Source: Isoetes taiwanensis
Lineage: Eukaryota > Streptophyta > Lycopodiopsida > Isoetales > Isoetaceae
Assembly (NCBI GenBank): GCA_021234155.1
Contig: JAJEKV010000072.1
Coordinates: forward strand, 6,243,676 to 6,307,675
Direction of reading: 5' to 3'
DNA: 64,000 nt
Under the pieces are notes generated by a model. It saw only the letters and a program-made list of their open reading frames with translations. It did not search any database and had not been told where the DNA came from. Shown one piece after another: positions 47,111 through 58,390 of the stretch (the first letter of the stretch is position 1; each line of letters begins with the position of its first letter). Made by a program: the position numbers and the translations under genes.

Positions 47111-47589
47111 CTTTGAGTGTACCAATCCATCCCATATTGGCGTAGGATATTGCCTGCACGGATGCCAATTTTTGTATGTTCGCATGAAAAAAAAGAGGTA
47201 TGGAACTGGAATTTGGGTTCACTAGATATCTAACTCTTTACATTATATGCAAATATTCATAAACATGCATTTTCTTTTGTTCTTAGCCTAGCAATGAGTG
47301 TCAGGATGAGGCTCTGGCACTATGCCATCATCATCAGGTTTTCTTTTAAGCATTTGTGATATGGGTCTGAATCCTTGCCAATCATAGATTGAAGAAATGG
47401 TTGAAGCATGTCTTATTTAGGGGCAAAGGGCTTCTGTAGTAGCAGATCACAACTATTGTCTAATTCCATGACGATGAGTCATCCAACCATTGTCTTTAGA
47501 AAATCAGCTTCATGCAGCACGATCCTTTGGATGATGCAAAAAAAATGCATTTGTATGAACTAGCTTTCACATTGCATTGTTGTTCCTAA

Positions 47590-49080
47590 TTTCAATACTC
47601 CGCACCCTGTTGTGCAACACATCAATTCTAGAATGGAAAGGAGCAAGCCCTTATCAGAAATCATTGGGCTTCATGCAAAGCATGATAGTTATTCTTCTAT
47701 ATTTGCTAGGCAGCTTCTTTCTTCTTTCTAGCAGCGGGTAAGAGCTTTCTTCTTTCGAACTCCTTGGTGAAATGGATATGGTATCTGTAGTAAGCTTTAA
47801 TAAATATATGTATTTACTCTCTATATACTTATCATACTTTTACTTTAAGCTGTGCATATGTACTATATCACAAGATGATGGAGCACAAGATCATATATAG
47901 TGCTCTTTACCTGTATTGGTCACAGATCTGCATATCCGACATCCTTATCTTATCACGAATTAAGGCTAGATTTGGTATGTTCTTTGTTGTGGCATGCCTA
48001 TTCCATTTTTACATGTACAAGCAGTAGCGTTCTGTTTGGTTTAGGAAAATGCCATCCGGATTGTTCATAACATGATGCTTCCTGTGCAACATGGCATTTT
48101 CCAAAATTGAGAAGATTATAGATACTTAATAGAATTTTACATGCTATAATAACATTTCCATCTAAGGAAGGAACCATGATAAGATCTATAGAAATGCTCC
48201 ATGACACTGTGACATTGATAGAATTCAACCTTGGGAATATCCAGTTCAAACCAACTACGAGGGAGATAAACAAGGTTTAAAGCATTTGACTTCAATTGTC
48301 ATGGTTATTGCTGTTTTTGTAACTTCGAGGTTCTGTGCTATTAGCATAAAATTCTCAAAGGACTAGAGGTAAATAAACGAGACATTTTCTCTACTATGTT
48401 TTTCTTCATTATGCTGTTAAATTGCTGAACAGAGATGGATATAGCCAGCGATGAGCACAAATGCCTCTCTGCTCAGGCTCTTCTACACAATATTTTTGAT
48501 ACAAGCCTTTTGATCATGGTGGAAATGGAAGATTTGTAACTACTTGATAAATACATCTTTAGATGGATCCAAGAAAATGGCAAGCTTGAAGGCATTGAGT
48601 GTATAATTTTGCGTTGAGCAGATGCATGTTCTATGTGGGTCGTGTTTTCAATCCAGTTCCCATCTTTCATGTAGTTAACGTACATCTGATGCTACTAACT
48701 TCTACATTTCTATTATAATCATAGATTCAAGAAGCTTCAATGGAACTAGGTCTTCAATGGTTGTTATTCATGGCTGCACTTCTTCTGCGACAGAAAAGTA
48801 GTCACCATCAGTTCAAGGATCTCCCATGGACATCTGTTTCTGCAAGAGGTTTTTGTACCTACATTCTGTCAACAGGGGTAGACATGTTTGTTGGAATTTT
48901 CTTAACTCATTTTGTAGGCATTGGACAATCTTTTTATTGATAACAGTTTTATCATTGAAGAATCATTTGCAATGTCTTAGTCAATTACGAAGCAGCGATA
49001 GTACAATACTATTCTCTCCAAGAGTCATGCCCCTGAAGTAATGGATGAATTCAAGCTCCACTGGCGGTAATTAAGGGAGG
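47590..49080 (+). pseudogene. Eroded multi-exon gene, unidentified
   Basis: Plus-strand blocks look like exons of one gene: NTPHPVVQHINSRMERSKPL, SEIIGLHAKHDSYSSIFARQ, LLSSF near 47595-47735 (one stop before a GT donor); ILHAIITFPSKEGTMIRSIE, MLHDTVTLIEFNLGNIQFKP, TTREINK near 48130-48280, ending at AAG|GTTTAA; and ALDNLFIDNSFIIEESFAMS near 48918-48980 after a TTTTGTAG acceptor, continuing after a stop as KSHAPEVMDEFKLHWR to about 49068. The conserved-looking composition suggests a genuine plant protein whose family I do not recognise. Internal stops indicate decay. Confidence 0.4.
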
Positions 49081-50790
49081 TGATTGTGTTCTTTGTTTAC
49101 TCATTGAATCTCTCGCTATATATTGTTTAACCATTATTTCTTTAGAAAATCAAGCTTCCAATTCGTTTTGTTCAGAACTTTTGCATTGTTCCATGCCCAC
49201 CCTGTTATATGCATTTAGCTAAGTAATATTTATGACAGCTTATACTTATGACTATTATTTTCTCGAGTTGCTTTCCGCCTTCACTATTGCACCTTTAGTG
49301 CAAGCCCCTGTGCAAGCTGACATATAAATGGTTCTATATTTATAGTAAGCAGTCTCACATTTCAGGGAACATATGTCTAACAGGGTTATGCCAAGTGTGC
49401 TTCCTTATTTACCATAATACTACCGACCAATAGCCAGGTCATATGCCATAGGGCCTGAGAGCCAAGTCAGGTGGAAAAAGCTAATTGTATTTGCATTTCC
49501 TTAGGAAGTGGACCTACTTCATTTATTGAACTATTGGTAGTGCTGGAGATTTGTCATACTTTGTAGTGACATTGTAGTGACAGATGAAATGAAATCCATC
49601 TTCAGCTACTCTGATTTGTTTCAGAGGTCAATTTGCATGTCTAAATCTGGACAGACCAATATGGAAAGGCTTAATGTATGGTTTAACATTATGTTGTAGA
49701 TTCATTTCGTGGATTGAGTTATATATGCCTTCCAGTTGCAAAGCTCTTTGAAGTTGTCTTTGATATATCAGGACTATACTTGGAGCTTGCAGGCATTTCT
49801 CTGCCAATTTGGCAACATGTAGATAGAACTAAGTGGCTCTTCATTTTAGGTTGTCTACAGTTTAACCATTTAATATAAGGTAAAATAGAAAGGCTATGCT
49901 GGAGCTGATTGATTCGTTCTCTAGAGTAGTGGATCAGTAGAGATTGAAGGTAGGTCTGTGCTTTGAAAAAGCAGGATGGGCCCGTCACTTATTCCAATTG
50001 TTGAAAATGTACATCTTCATATCCAGGCTTCATAATTTGTTTTCTGTTTTAGTTGGTCAACATTGAAACACTTGCATACGCAATTGCAAGTTTTGAAGAT
50101 AGTGCTTGATCTGTGGAAATGGATTCTAGGAAACATGTAGATGGTTTGAAGCATCTTGCAAATTTAATGATCATGTAGATGGTTTGATCTATTCTATTCT
50201 ATTCATAAGTACCCATGAAGTCGTCCAACAATTTAAGGTTGTATTTACCTTTGCAAAGTGAAAAGAGGAGATCTTCTTTGCTGGCTAGCCTAAAACCAAT
50301 TTTTCTAAGGCTCTTTGCTTCATCTAATCTCAAACAGATTCTAACATTTTAAATGTGTTGTTGGCACTTTAAAATTCCAGTTAAGAATGTTATAGGCATG
50401 GCACTCTGGACATGACATCAATACATTGTCTAGGTTTGTCTAATGCTGTCTTACAATAATCCTAAGCTACATGAGATTTCAAAAGTGGGATGTCATTGTA
50501 CAAAAATCATGTTGTGTTCATGAACAATAAAAATAAGCTCCTTAACCACTGTATGTCATGTCCTATTGGAGCTATTACAAGTCTGCATTTTGTTCTTTTA
50601 ATTTTTAAACAGGGTTGTTACAAGGATCTGCCAACAGTATCAGCATCAAAATTGAAACCAGGACACATGGAGGCCCGAAACAAAAGGCAATAAGAGTTTA
50701 GATAATGACATTGCATATCATGAGTAGTTGTATATCATGGAAGTAATTCAAATTTTCATACCTTGAAAGACGTAAACATCAGTGCTACTA
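49081..50790. other. No supported gene
   Basis: Only short AT-rich frames were found. A (TATTC)n run at about 50187-50201 resembles the tail of the SINE-like repeat at 11.0 kb, but the matching body was not found. Confidence 0.4.
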
Positions 50791-50928
50791 TAGTCAGTCT
50801 CTCCTTCATATATTGTTATAGAATCTAGATTCCTTGGAGTTATGGTCAAAGCGTTAACCATGGTCAGTCTCTCCTTCATATATTGTTATGGAATCTAGAT
50901 TTCTTGGAGTTATGGTCGAAGCGTTATA
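50791..50928. repeat. ~68-bp tandem duplication
   Basis: TAGTCAGTCTCTCCTTCATA...GGAGTTATGGTCAAAGCGTTA is repeated in tandem with about four differences (second unit starts near 50860). Confidence 0.9.
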
Positions 50929-51957
50929 ATATAAACTGTAAGATGAATCAACATATAATCAGGATGGATGAAAGTATACGCAGTTGTATTTGAAGAGTCA
51001 CATCCATAATATGTGTAAAGGTTAAACAACACATCGCAATAGGATGGTCTCAGACTATGAAACATGGCGGCATTTGGGAATAGGAAGTTGAATGGCTCTC
51101 AATTTGCAATGGCCTATCCAGTACCAATGTAGTACTGGCATGTTCTCAAAAACTTGATGGGGTGGTAGTACACAAGATTCTTTGCCATGTTCTCGAAAGC
51201 GGGTGGATAGTACACAACATCTTTTAACTTAAACTTCTTTGACTTTTATTTGAAATAAAGTTGGGTAAAATAAAAAACAAGGTTTCAATGGAGATTTTCA
51301 TCTATTATACTTTCAATTTGTATCATAATTAACTTTTTAGAACATTTTATACATCCGTGCTTTGGCATGGAGAGGTGTTAATAGCTCAAGGTAGAGATTA
51401 AATAGCTTAATTAAATAGAGGCATAAAATATCAATCCCCATTAGGACTTGCAGACAGAAAGTGTCCCACCATTCCATCCCTTGACAATTTAAAAGAAGCA
51501 TAGAAGATCCCTTCAATGAAGGAATTCGATAATGCAACAAGTAGCCAATGGTTAATTATGCGACTTAAAACACAAGAAATGTAATCACAAATTCCTTATA
51601 TTGCTAATTGGCGCTGAAACCCTAGGCGCCATGTAGTGCAGCTTTTCGCCGGCAACACAGTTTCTTGCATAACTTTTGATCCAGGACTCCGTTTCAGGTG
51701 AGCTTATTGCGTTGGAAAGCTCTTTCCAGGATCGTTCCGATGGTGTATGGTATGCCCATCTTTGGTTATGTTTTCTGTGTCAAAACAGTCATGTTCCGGC
51801 CGGCTTTGGTAGGGTTTGCAGTATTGGATATTGTGTTTCAGATCTTTTAGATTAAGGCTTCTGCTTTGATTTAAATTTGGTATATAGCCGCTTTGATTTC
51901 ATTTGAGAGCTTCACCATGACCCAGAAGGGCCGATAATAAGGAGATTTGGTGTAAGG
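50929..51957. other. Non-coding stretch
   Basis: No gene recognised. 51640-51790 has an LTR- or leader-like flavour (GATCCAGGACTCCGTTTCAG, GCGTTGGAAAGCTC), but no LTR borders were found. Confidence 0.35.
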
Positions 51958-52327
51958 ATGGCGGGGAAAAGAAAAGCCTCCTACTCGGGAATCATTGTTT
52001 GCACGGGGAGGTCCCTCGTCCCACAAGTGCTTTCGGGTCTAGCATCTGACTCCATGGTGGGGGGCAAGCTAATTCCATGTAATAATGGATTTGCCATCTT
52101 CTCTTTTGGTCCCCAGTGACCTCTTCATATCGGCACTTGCGGGCACGGTACATTTACCTTCCAAGATGGGGAGGATCTCCAAAGTGCTCTAGACACGCAA
52201 GTTTCGGTGTTTGCAGCCTACACTGACCAGGTACAACTCATTCATTCTGAGGGAGGCATGGCAGCCACATCTATGATCGTGTCTATTGAGATGGACACAC
52301 TTATTACGGTTAATACATGCCTTTAGT
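51958..52327 (+). pseudogene. Hypothetical ORF with one internal stop
   Basis: From the ATG at 51958 the frame reads MAGKRKASYSGIIVCTGRSL, VPQVLSGLASDSMVGGKLIP, CNNGFAIFSFGPQ and reaches TGA at 52117. The same frame then stays open for 69 codons (PLHIGTCGHGTFTFQDGEDL, QSALDTQVSVFAAYTDQVQL, MDTLITVNTC) to TAG at 52325. An open frame of 122 codons interrupted once, with varied composition, suggests a recently broken gene or element ORF. No domain recognised. Frames continue weakly to 52862. Confidence 0.35.
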
Positions 52328-52924
52328 TCCAGACCCTAAAGCCCGGTGTGTGGGCACAAGTGATGCCTCGATCTGGAGACACTAGATCTGAATTACAGCC
52401 CCCGGAAGAAACATTGTGTTGAAGCGGAAGTGCAGACATTGGAAAGGGAACATGTTGAGGTGGGCGTACATACATCTCCACAATCCCAAGGGGACCGAGG
52501 AGTCGTGGGGGCCGCTAATGACGGGATCGAGGCTACCTCAATATCTTACGTTACTAGGAGCACGAACTTGCGTGTTATAGGGGTTGCGAGGCGAAGATGA
52601 TGCCCTTTCGACATGGATCTTTGCTTTGGATTTTTCACTGATGTCATGCATGTGAAGGCTGGTGGAGTTGTCTCCTACTACTAGGGTGGGGCGGCAAGAC
52701 CCCGATCGTCCTACGCCATCTTTTGAGTTCGGTTTCAAGACACTCTTAGCCGCTTACATGTTCTTCAGCATGGAAACCATCTCAAAGGGACTAGTTTCTC
52801 AGTACAGGAGGACCTCTCCCCTCTTCAATTGTGTAACCATAAGGAGGAGCTCTGCAAGGTGAGGGCAGCCCGCCTGCAAAAGAAATGGGCAGTGTACAGG
52901 GGAGGCGCAACAATTATTTTAGAT

Positions 52925-53130
52925 CAATGGCCTTCCAATCCTTGGACTGGCTATGTCTAGATAATTTTAGAAGCATAAATTTACCACTAGCCTTTTAATA
53001 TTTAGTTATTGTGTTTGGTGATGGGGCCTAGTCCCCAGGTTTTAGATGGGCTGTTGCCCTTGCATCTGCCGTCCCATAACCCGTTGGGTTCCCGTGGACG
53101 TAAAAATTCTTATCTTATCTTATCTTTATC
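52925..53130 (+). mobile_element. SINE-like repeat, copy 2, with (TTATC)n tail
   Basis: Inverted copy of 16541-16769: CAATGGCCTTCCAATCCTTG, AGTCCCCAGGTTTTAGATGG, CCATAACCCGTTGGGTTCCC, GTGGACGTAAAAATTC and a (TTATC)n tail near 53109-53130. It lacks the extra GATAAGATAATGCTAATG block of copy 1. Divergence is a few percent. Confidence 0.65.
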
Positions 53131-53783
53131 ATATATAGACATAAAAAAACATGCATGCAAAAGTGAAAGCAATCACTTCTTATTGGAAAATGATCTAAAC
53201 AATCTAAATTCACAGCTTCTATAGAGGGAAAGGATAGCCGACTAACATTTGCTCATGGCATTGTGTTTCTCATATCCATATAACCATATTAATTGCTAGC
53301 ACATAGGGATTGAATGGTAATATCTTAGCTATCATTCTTTGTTTAATTATAAACTTTCACTATGCAACATCCTATATTATAATGTTATTGTGTAAGTGTT
53401 GGACCCAGCCCTAATTTGGGCGGCCCAGATTTAATGAAATCAATGTAGGAGATCAATGTAGGCGGCTATGGCACCTTTGAGCACTGTGGGCTTCGAGCAG
53501 ATGCTTGGCTCTATGTCAGTCGTGCAAGTTTCCACGTCCCTAATACAGGATATGCAGGGCATAGGACCGGATATGCAGCCGAATCTGTTTATCCATCACT
53601 TAGAAAGATAGATGTCTGCGAAGATTTAAAGGGAAATACTTAGAATAGAAGATGATTCAGAGATGCGGAAGTAAATTATTGGTTTAAGCCTGTCTTTCTG
53701 TTTTTCTTTAATCACTAAATCATAGAGAGCAGAGTGCACTTGAATTTAAATTCGGATCAAAATTCATAGAGGGGAAGGAGAAG

Positions 53784-54204
53784 ATGGTTGATGCTATTTT
53801 GTATGTCCGGCCATCATGGAGCAGAACACACATGAAGGATTTACAACATGTCATAGCCACACTTGCCTCTAAAAGCAACACCGAATGCCCATCTTACAAG
53901 GTATGAGGCCAAAAAAAAACTCTATAAAAAGGCAAACTATTCAACATTGTAATTTTATAGGTGCTTTTTGATGATCGGCAGTGAAATGATTTGGTTAAGC
54001 TGTTTAAGGTGGAGTTCAATAGGCTATGGGATAGCCGATGAAACATTCTTGCATATCTATCTTCAAAATTTGGGCTTTTGGGCGGTTGGATCATCATGTT
54101 TGGATGAAGGGCCCCGGCTATGGTGTTTCTTTATGCTAAATAAATGTGCTCCTTTATGCGCCATATTGGAAAATTTTAATCGATCACGGTGCTACTTTGT
54201 TTAG
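53784..54204 (+). pseudogene. Captured fragment of an unidentified gene, paralogous to 33 kb
   Basis: Exon 1 from the ATG at 53784 to 53900 reads MVDAILYVRPSWSRTHMKDL, QHVIATLASKSNTECPSYK (39 codons, phase 0). The intron 53901-53960 starts GTATGAG and ends TTTTATAG. Exon 2 reads VLFDDRQ, a stop, then NDLVKLFKVEFNRLWDSR. Further right, the nucleotide stretch GCATATCTATCTTCAA...GGCGGTTGGATCATCATGTTTGG matches the minus-strand gene at 33.74-33.84 kb, and the intron 3' end matches 33865-33905. The source gene is therefore at, or related to, the 33-kb locus. The family is not recognised. Confidence 0.5.
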
Positions 54205-54360
54205 CAATGCACCATATCGAGAAAGATCGTGGTTCTGTGAAGGATTTGGGTAATTCTGAGCTCCAATTTGAGTTTAACAACAGTTTCAAACGTAGAAGAA
54301 ATGTGGAAGATATGGTATCATGAGAACCACCATCCGCATATCCGTCATTAGCATCTCTGA

Positions 54361-54945
54361 TTACTTAATAAAAGATATACTGATCACCCTTCTAAATGTT
54401 TGTTCTATTGGGCTTCTAACAACGGGTTCGGCACTTTCGGCTATGGCTATGGCGATGTGCAATTGCTCGAGTAGCCACAAGTAGATTAAAGAAAGCTTTT
54501 GCGGGTATATGCTACGTTTAGTGATGAAATGATGATGCGGAAGGCGTGCAAATGCCATGGGCGGGGTTAGGGCTAGATAAAGCAAATAGAGGCGATGGTT
54601 TTCGCGAGTTTTGAATTGACCCGGATGCATGTAAAGGCGGCGGTTTTGATGAGATTCGCCCGCCACATGCATGTACTACTGCTAATGGCGGAGCCGAATC
54701 CAAAGCGAAAGATGTGAACAAGGGATGGATTGGCAAATCTAAATACCAAAGCAAGAAATGATGATATTACGGGCGACCAACAGGCTAATGCCTTGCCTGC
54801 GACATCGATTACGCATCAAAGAGTTTCGATTCTGCCCCTTTCCTTGTGGCTTACTGTTGTGGTGTATCTTCAAGAGGCCGAGTGCTGCTCACTCAATTTA
54901 TCATTTTCTCTTTTATCTGCTAGCATAATCAATCTTCTGTAAAAC
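54361..54945. other. Helitron interior, no supported gene
   Basis: Frames on both strands (minus 54361-54672, plus 54730-54942) have no recognisable domain or splice structure. Confidence 0.35.
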
Positions 54946-54951
54946 ATTGCA

Positions 54952-55478
54952 GGCAGTTTCAGCAAAGCTTCATTTGTGTTAGCTTATGCCCCTGAGAAGG
55001 TTGATTTATTACACATGCAGGGATTTAATGCGCTTTGGTTTTTATCATGTGCTTATAGCTTTTGGTTATGGCCGACTTATTTAATAGCCAGGTAACATGT
55101 AATGACTTCTGCACGCTCTACTTCCATGTTGACAGAAGCAAAAATTAGATGAAAACGATTGCAACAACGTTGTTTATCTTAAACTTATGCAAGAAGATGA
55201 ATAATGCCCTTCTCATCTGATGATTTTCGTTATTTCATCATGTCCAATGAAGGCTTCAATCGTTCCTTGCTACTTCCTTATTTAGCAGCCAGGTAACATG
55301 GAATCACTTCTGCACTCTCTTCCGTGTTGACAGAAGCAAAACCTAGATGAAAAAGATTGCAACAACATTGTCTGTCTTACACCTTTTACACCTTTTGGAC
55401 TGACATTTTTTCCTGATTTCAGATCATGCTATGGTGACCTTATGCATATCATGGAAAGCTGCGCCAAGGGTTGTGAGG
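54952..55478 (+). pseudogene. Captured two-exon fragment with a membrane-like segment
   Basis: After the acceptor ACATTGCAG the exon reads FSKASFVLAYAPEKVDLLHM, QGFNALWFLSCAYSFWLWPT, YLIA and stops at a GTAACATG donor near 55093. The next exon (after GATTTCAG, from 55424) reads RSCYGDLMHIMESCAKGCE and ends at GAG|GTAAAT (55478). The AG/A phase joins correctly to give R. The FNALWFLSCAYSFWLWPTYL segment is hydrophobic, possibly transmembrane. The intron contains a second copy of the exon-1 end and its splice donor. The family is unknown. Confidence 0.45.
55070..55385. repeat. Tandem duplication spanning an exon-intron junction (~201-bp period)
   Basis: CTTATTTAATAGCCAGGTAA...TGTTGACAGAAGCAAAA...GATTGCAACAACGTTGT at about 55076-55175 recurs at 55279-55373 with roughly 10-15% difference. 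Confidence 0.85.
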
Positions 55479-55479
55479 T

Positions 55480-56562
55480 AAATTTGAATTAGCCCTGCCA
55501 TATTGCTTACAGAAGAGTTGAAATTATCTTCTCTAAGTCGTGGGCAGATGCTCATGTAGGTTATCGTTAGTGATAAGTTAGTGATAAATTCAGGGCTCAA
55601 CGTGCAAAATCTATGAAATTCAAGGATGGATACATGATATTATTGGAAAGCCTTGTGATGAGTTAAAGAAAGACGGGCACGTTATTTTCTGAACGGTATT
55701 CTAAAATTGCTTAGGTAGTTATGGGGACACATGCATGCATTGGTATATTACGTGTATGGTACGGTTCTTTGAAGTTGTTCTTGACCATAAAAAAACTTGA
55801 TTTGCATGGTAAGATCTAACTATTCTATTCTGAGATTGACAGACACTCCATTCATCCTAAATAAGTAGGTTTCCATGGGGAGCATATAGGAGTAAACCAA
55901 AGTTTTCAAACAACTTAACTGGAGATGCAAACTATACCTATTGCACTGGTGGTTATGTGATTGAAAAAGCCAGCAATTTTGAAATGCTTATATTTTGTCC
56001 ATTTTAAAATGCTGTAATGTTTTTAATGATAATTCCATTTGGAGATATTCTTAAATGAAATTAAATTGTTAGGGCAATCGATACTCTGTTCATGCAAGTT
56101 CACAACCTCCACACATGTTCACATGTTCATGCAACTTTGCAACCCCCTCCACACATATTCACAAGATTACTTAAATTGTTTGTCTAGGCAATCGGTACTT
56201 GCTTTATGCAACTTCCCAACCCTCAAGAGATATTTACAAGATAAACTTTACAACCTTCTCAATGAGAACTCATTTGCCAAGACCTTTGCCCATGCTCCCA
56301 ACAATGACGCCTGAAATTCCTCAGAAGATACAATTCAATATCCCTTTATAGCCTCTCCATTTTACTTTTGTCCCAGAAATTGTGCATTGGTGTGCCTAAA
56401 GACAAAACGACGGATCTCTTATGAGTAAGGAGGTACTACCTCTTCAATGTGCAATTTTCAAGATGTCAACAATTAAATGATATTTTAAAAATTTTTGTTA
56501 TAATAAAAAGTTTATTGCACACTTTTTCCATTGCAATAAAACATTTACAGATTTCCAACTGA
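55480..56562. other. Helitron interior, non-coding
   Basis: No supported gene. CTCCACACATGTTCAC / CTCCACACATATTCAC occurs twice (56107, 56148), along with a repeated CTTAAATTGTTTGTCTAGG / TTAAATTGTTAGGGCAATCG pair. Confidence 0.4.
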
Positions 56563-56591
56563 TGCCCAGCAACGCTGGGCACCATTACTAG

Positions 56592-57379
56592 TATAGTAGT
56601 AATGTGAGACATTCAAACAGAAAAATAGTTACATTCTCATTTTAGTTGATCCCTTTTTTGGGTTGCCCCTAGGGGGGCAAACCCTTGTTTATGTGGGTTT
56701 TTGGCATATCCTAGGTATATGCTAGAATATTCCTAGGATATGCTGGTGACTGCTCCAAACCTCCTGTTTCCTGTAAACTCTCGGTCAGCTGGTGCGGAAG
56801 CCAGAAGGTGCGGAAGTGGAGTTAGTGGTGAGCAAACACTGGCAAAGGTCGGATTTGGTGGTATTGCGGAGGCCTTCGCAGCAATCCGGCGTAGGAGGAG
56901 GTGGGCGGCTTCCAAACACTGAGAAAAGGCACGGGAATAGCTTGGCTTTGAGCATTTACGCAATCATCTCCGCGTGCTAGCATTGTTGCCATCACCACCA
57001 TGGTTAATAACGCATAGCTCTTCATTTTAGCCTCCTTGGATTTGGAATGAAGAATAGAATGGCGGGAAGCAAAGATTTTAAGCGGGGCTTACGACAAAGG
57101 CGGCATTGGCACTAGCATGTGTCCGTGAGCATTTCTCGAACATGGCGGTACGCCTTTTGGAAAGATATCTCTGAACATGACAAGTAAGTCTCTTTACATA
57201 TGGTCTCCATGATAGCCTAGTTCAATATGCTTATGTATTGTTGATAATATACAATATGCCATATCCATTCCATTTAAAATTAAAACAGACATTATGGCCT
57301 AATTCCCCACTAAGTCTTGGCTTTAAAATTAACATAGACATTATGCCCTCTTGGCGAGATAGGCACTTTAGCAAACCGG
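56592..57379. other. No supported gene
   Basis: Overlapping frames of 60-76 codons on both strands at 56733-57025 contradict each other and show no domain. Confidence 0.35.
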
Positions 57380-57760
57380 CACAAAAGCGTTGAAAACGGC
57401 TGTTTTTTCATGCTTTTGTACACTTCCTTCTTCTCGGATTCAAGGTTTTGTACTTCTTGGAATCAAATGCTTTGGATAGCAGAAAAGTAAAACTTCCTGC
57501 TAGGAAATGAAGAACCATTATAGGCACCAAAGCTGAAACCACTTTTATCGAAACAAGCGTATTACGATAAACAACCTAAACTCGACACAAAAGCGTTGAG
57601 CGGCGGCTGTTTCATGCTTTTGTACACTTCCTTCTTCTCGGTTCAAGGTTTTGTACTTCTTGGAATCAAATGCTTTGGATAGCGAGAAAAGTAAAACTTC
57701 TGCTAGGAAATGAAGAACCATTATAGGCACCAAAATTTGAAACCACGTTTTATCGAAACC
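57380..57760. repeat. ~206-bp tandem duplication
   Basis: CACAAAAGCGTTGA...CATGCTTTTGTACACTTCCT...AATCAAATGCTTTGGATAGC...TGAAGAACCATTATAGGCAC at 57380-57555 recurs at 57586-57760 with small indels. The right copy lies within a minus-strand frame. Confidence 0.9.
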
Positions 57761-57859
57761 TTGGATTTTTGTTTTGTTTTTTGGTCTTGAACTTTTCTCA
57801 TCGGCTACTTTGCTTGAGGGATTGGATGCTTTGAAGAGCTTTTGCCACCATTTGGCCAT
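57545..57859 (-). CDS. Hypothetical small membrane protein
   Basis: A 104-codon minus-strand frame begins with ATG at 57859: MAKWWQKLFKASNPSSKVAD, basic linker KKTK-type residues, then a hydrophobic stretch FQILVPIMVLHFLAEVLLFS (one predicted membrane span), followed by a charged tail. Most of its coding region lies in the right-hand unit of a tandem duplication; the left unit carries frame changes. A plausible short gene or first exon. The family is not recognised. Confidence 0.35.
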   Translation of the reverse strand: MAKWWQKLFKASNPSSKVADEKSSRPKNKTKIQGFDKTWFQILVPIMVLHFLAEVLLFSLSKAFDSKKYKTLNREEGSVQKHETAAAQRFCVEFRLFIVIRLFR

Positions 57860-57993
57860 GTTTGTGATTGTTGAATGAAGTTAGGGTAATAAGGATGATC
57901 ACGGGCTTTTAAATTGGAAGATGGCTTAAAGGCCAAGTAAATATGAAAGCAGAACTTGGGTTTGACCATGTGTCTAGGAAGCTGCAATAGCAT

Positions 57994-58385
57994 TGCAAAT
58001 CATGTTAGATCAGATCAGGAGACTACAAATCATGTTAGATTCAATCGTACTAAAATATATGCTAATATTTTAATCAATTACAAGCCCGTATTACGTAAAA
58101 GTCCATTCAGAGATAAAGATGATTATATTTTCACTTCCAAGATGAATACTATGCCAAGCTCTTGGTCATCGGTTAAAGCAACCTTGAGTATTTCACTTTT
58201 AATGCCATATTTTCCAAATATCTATCACGAAATGTCTAGGTTTCCAAACTAAAATGGAAAGAAAATGAATTTACGCTTTCTTATCATTTGAGAAGTCATG
58301 TCATGCTGATATATAGGGCAGTGATGAAGACTTTATGTATGTTAACAAATTGATCACCAGCATTTATAGAAATCTGGTATTGTAA
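57994..58385. other. No supported gene
   Basis: Only a plus-strand frame 57956-58252 of ordinary AT-rich composition is present; no domain. Confidence 0.35.
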
Positions 58386-58390
58386 ACATG

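Larger units (their letters stand above)
53370..56591 (+). mobile_element. Helitron carrying gene fragments
   Basis: The 5' end, after an A, is TCCTATATTATAATGTTAT (53370), a classic Helitron start. The 3' end is TGCCCAGCAACGCTGGGCA (perfect 8-bp stem, 56563-56581), six bases, then CTAG at 56588-56591 followed by T. The A|TC...CTAG|T junctions fit Helitron insertion without target duplication. The 3.2-kb interior has no Rep/helicase but contains exon-like blocks with GT-AG introns (53784-53983, 54952-55478), so it looks like a non-autonomous, gene-capturing Helitron. Pairing of these two ends is inferred from orientation and proximity. Confidence 0.6.

Noticed and set aside
50187-50201. Another SINE-like copy marked by a (TATTC)n run
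   Set aside because: Flanking sequence does not match the 3' end of the family.
56733-57025. Overlapping 60-76-codon frames on both strands
   Set aside because: Mutually exclusive, no domain, no splice context; probably chance openings in GC-richer sequence.
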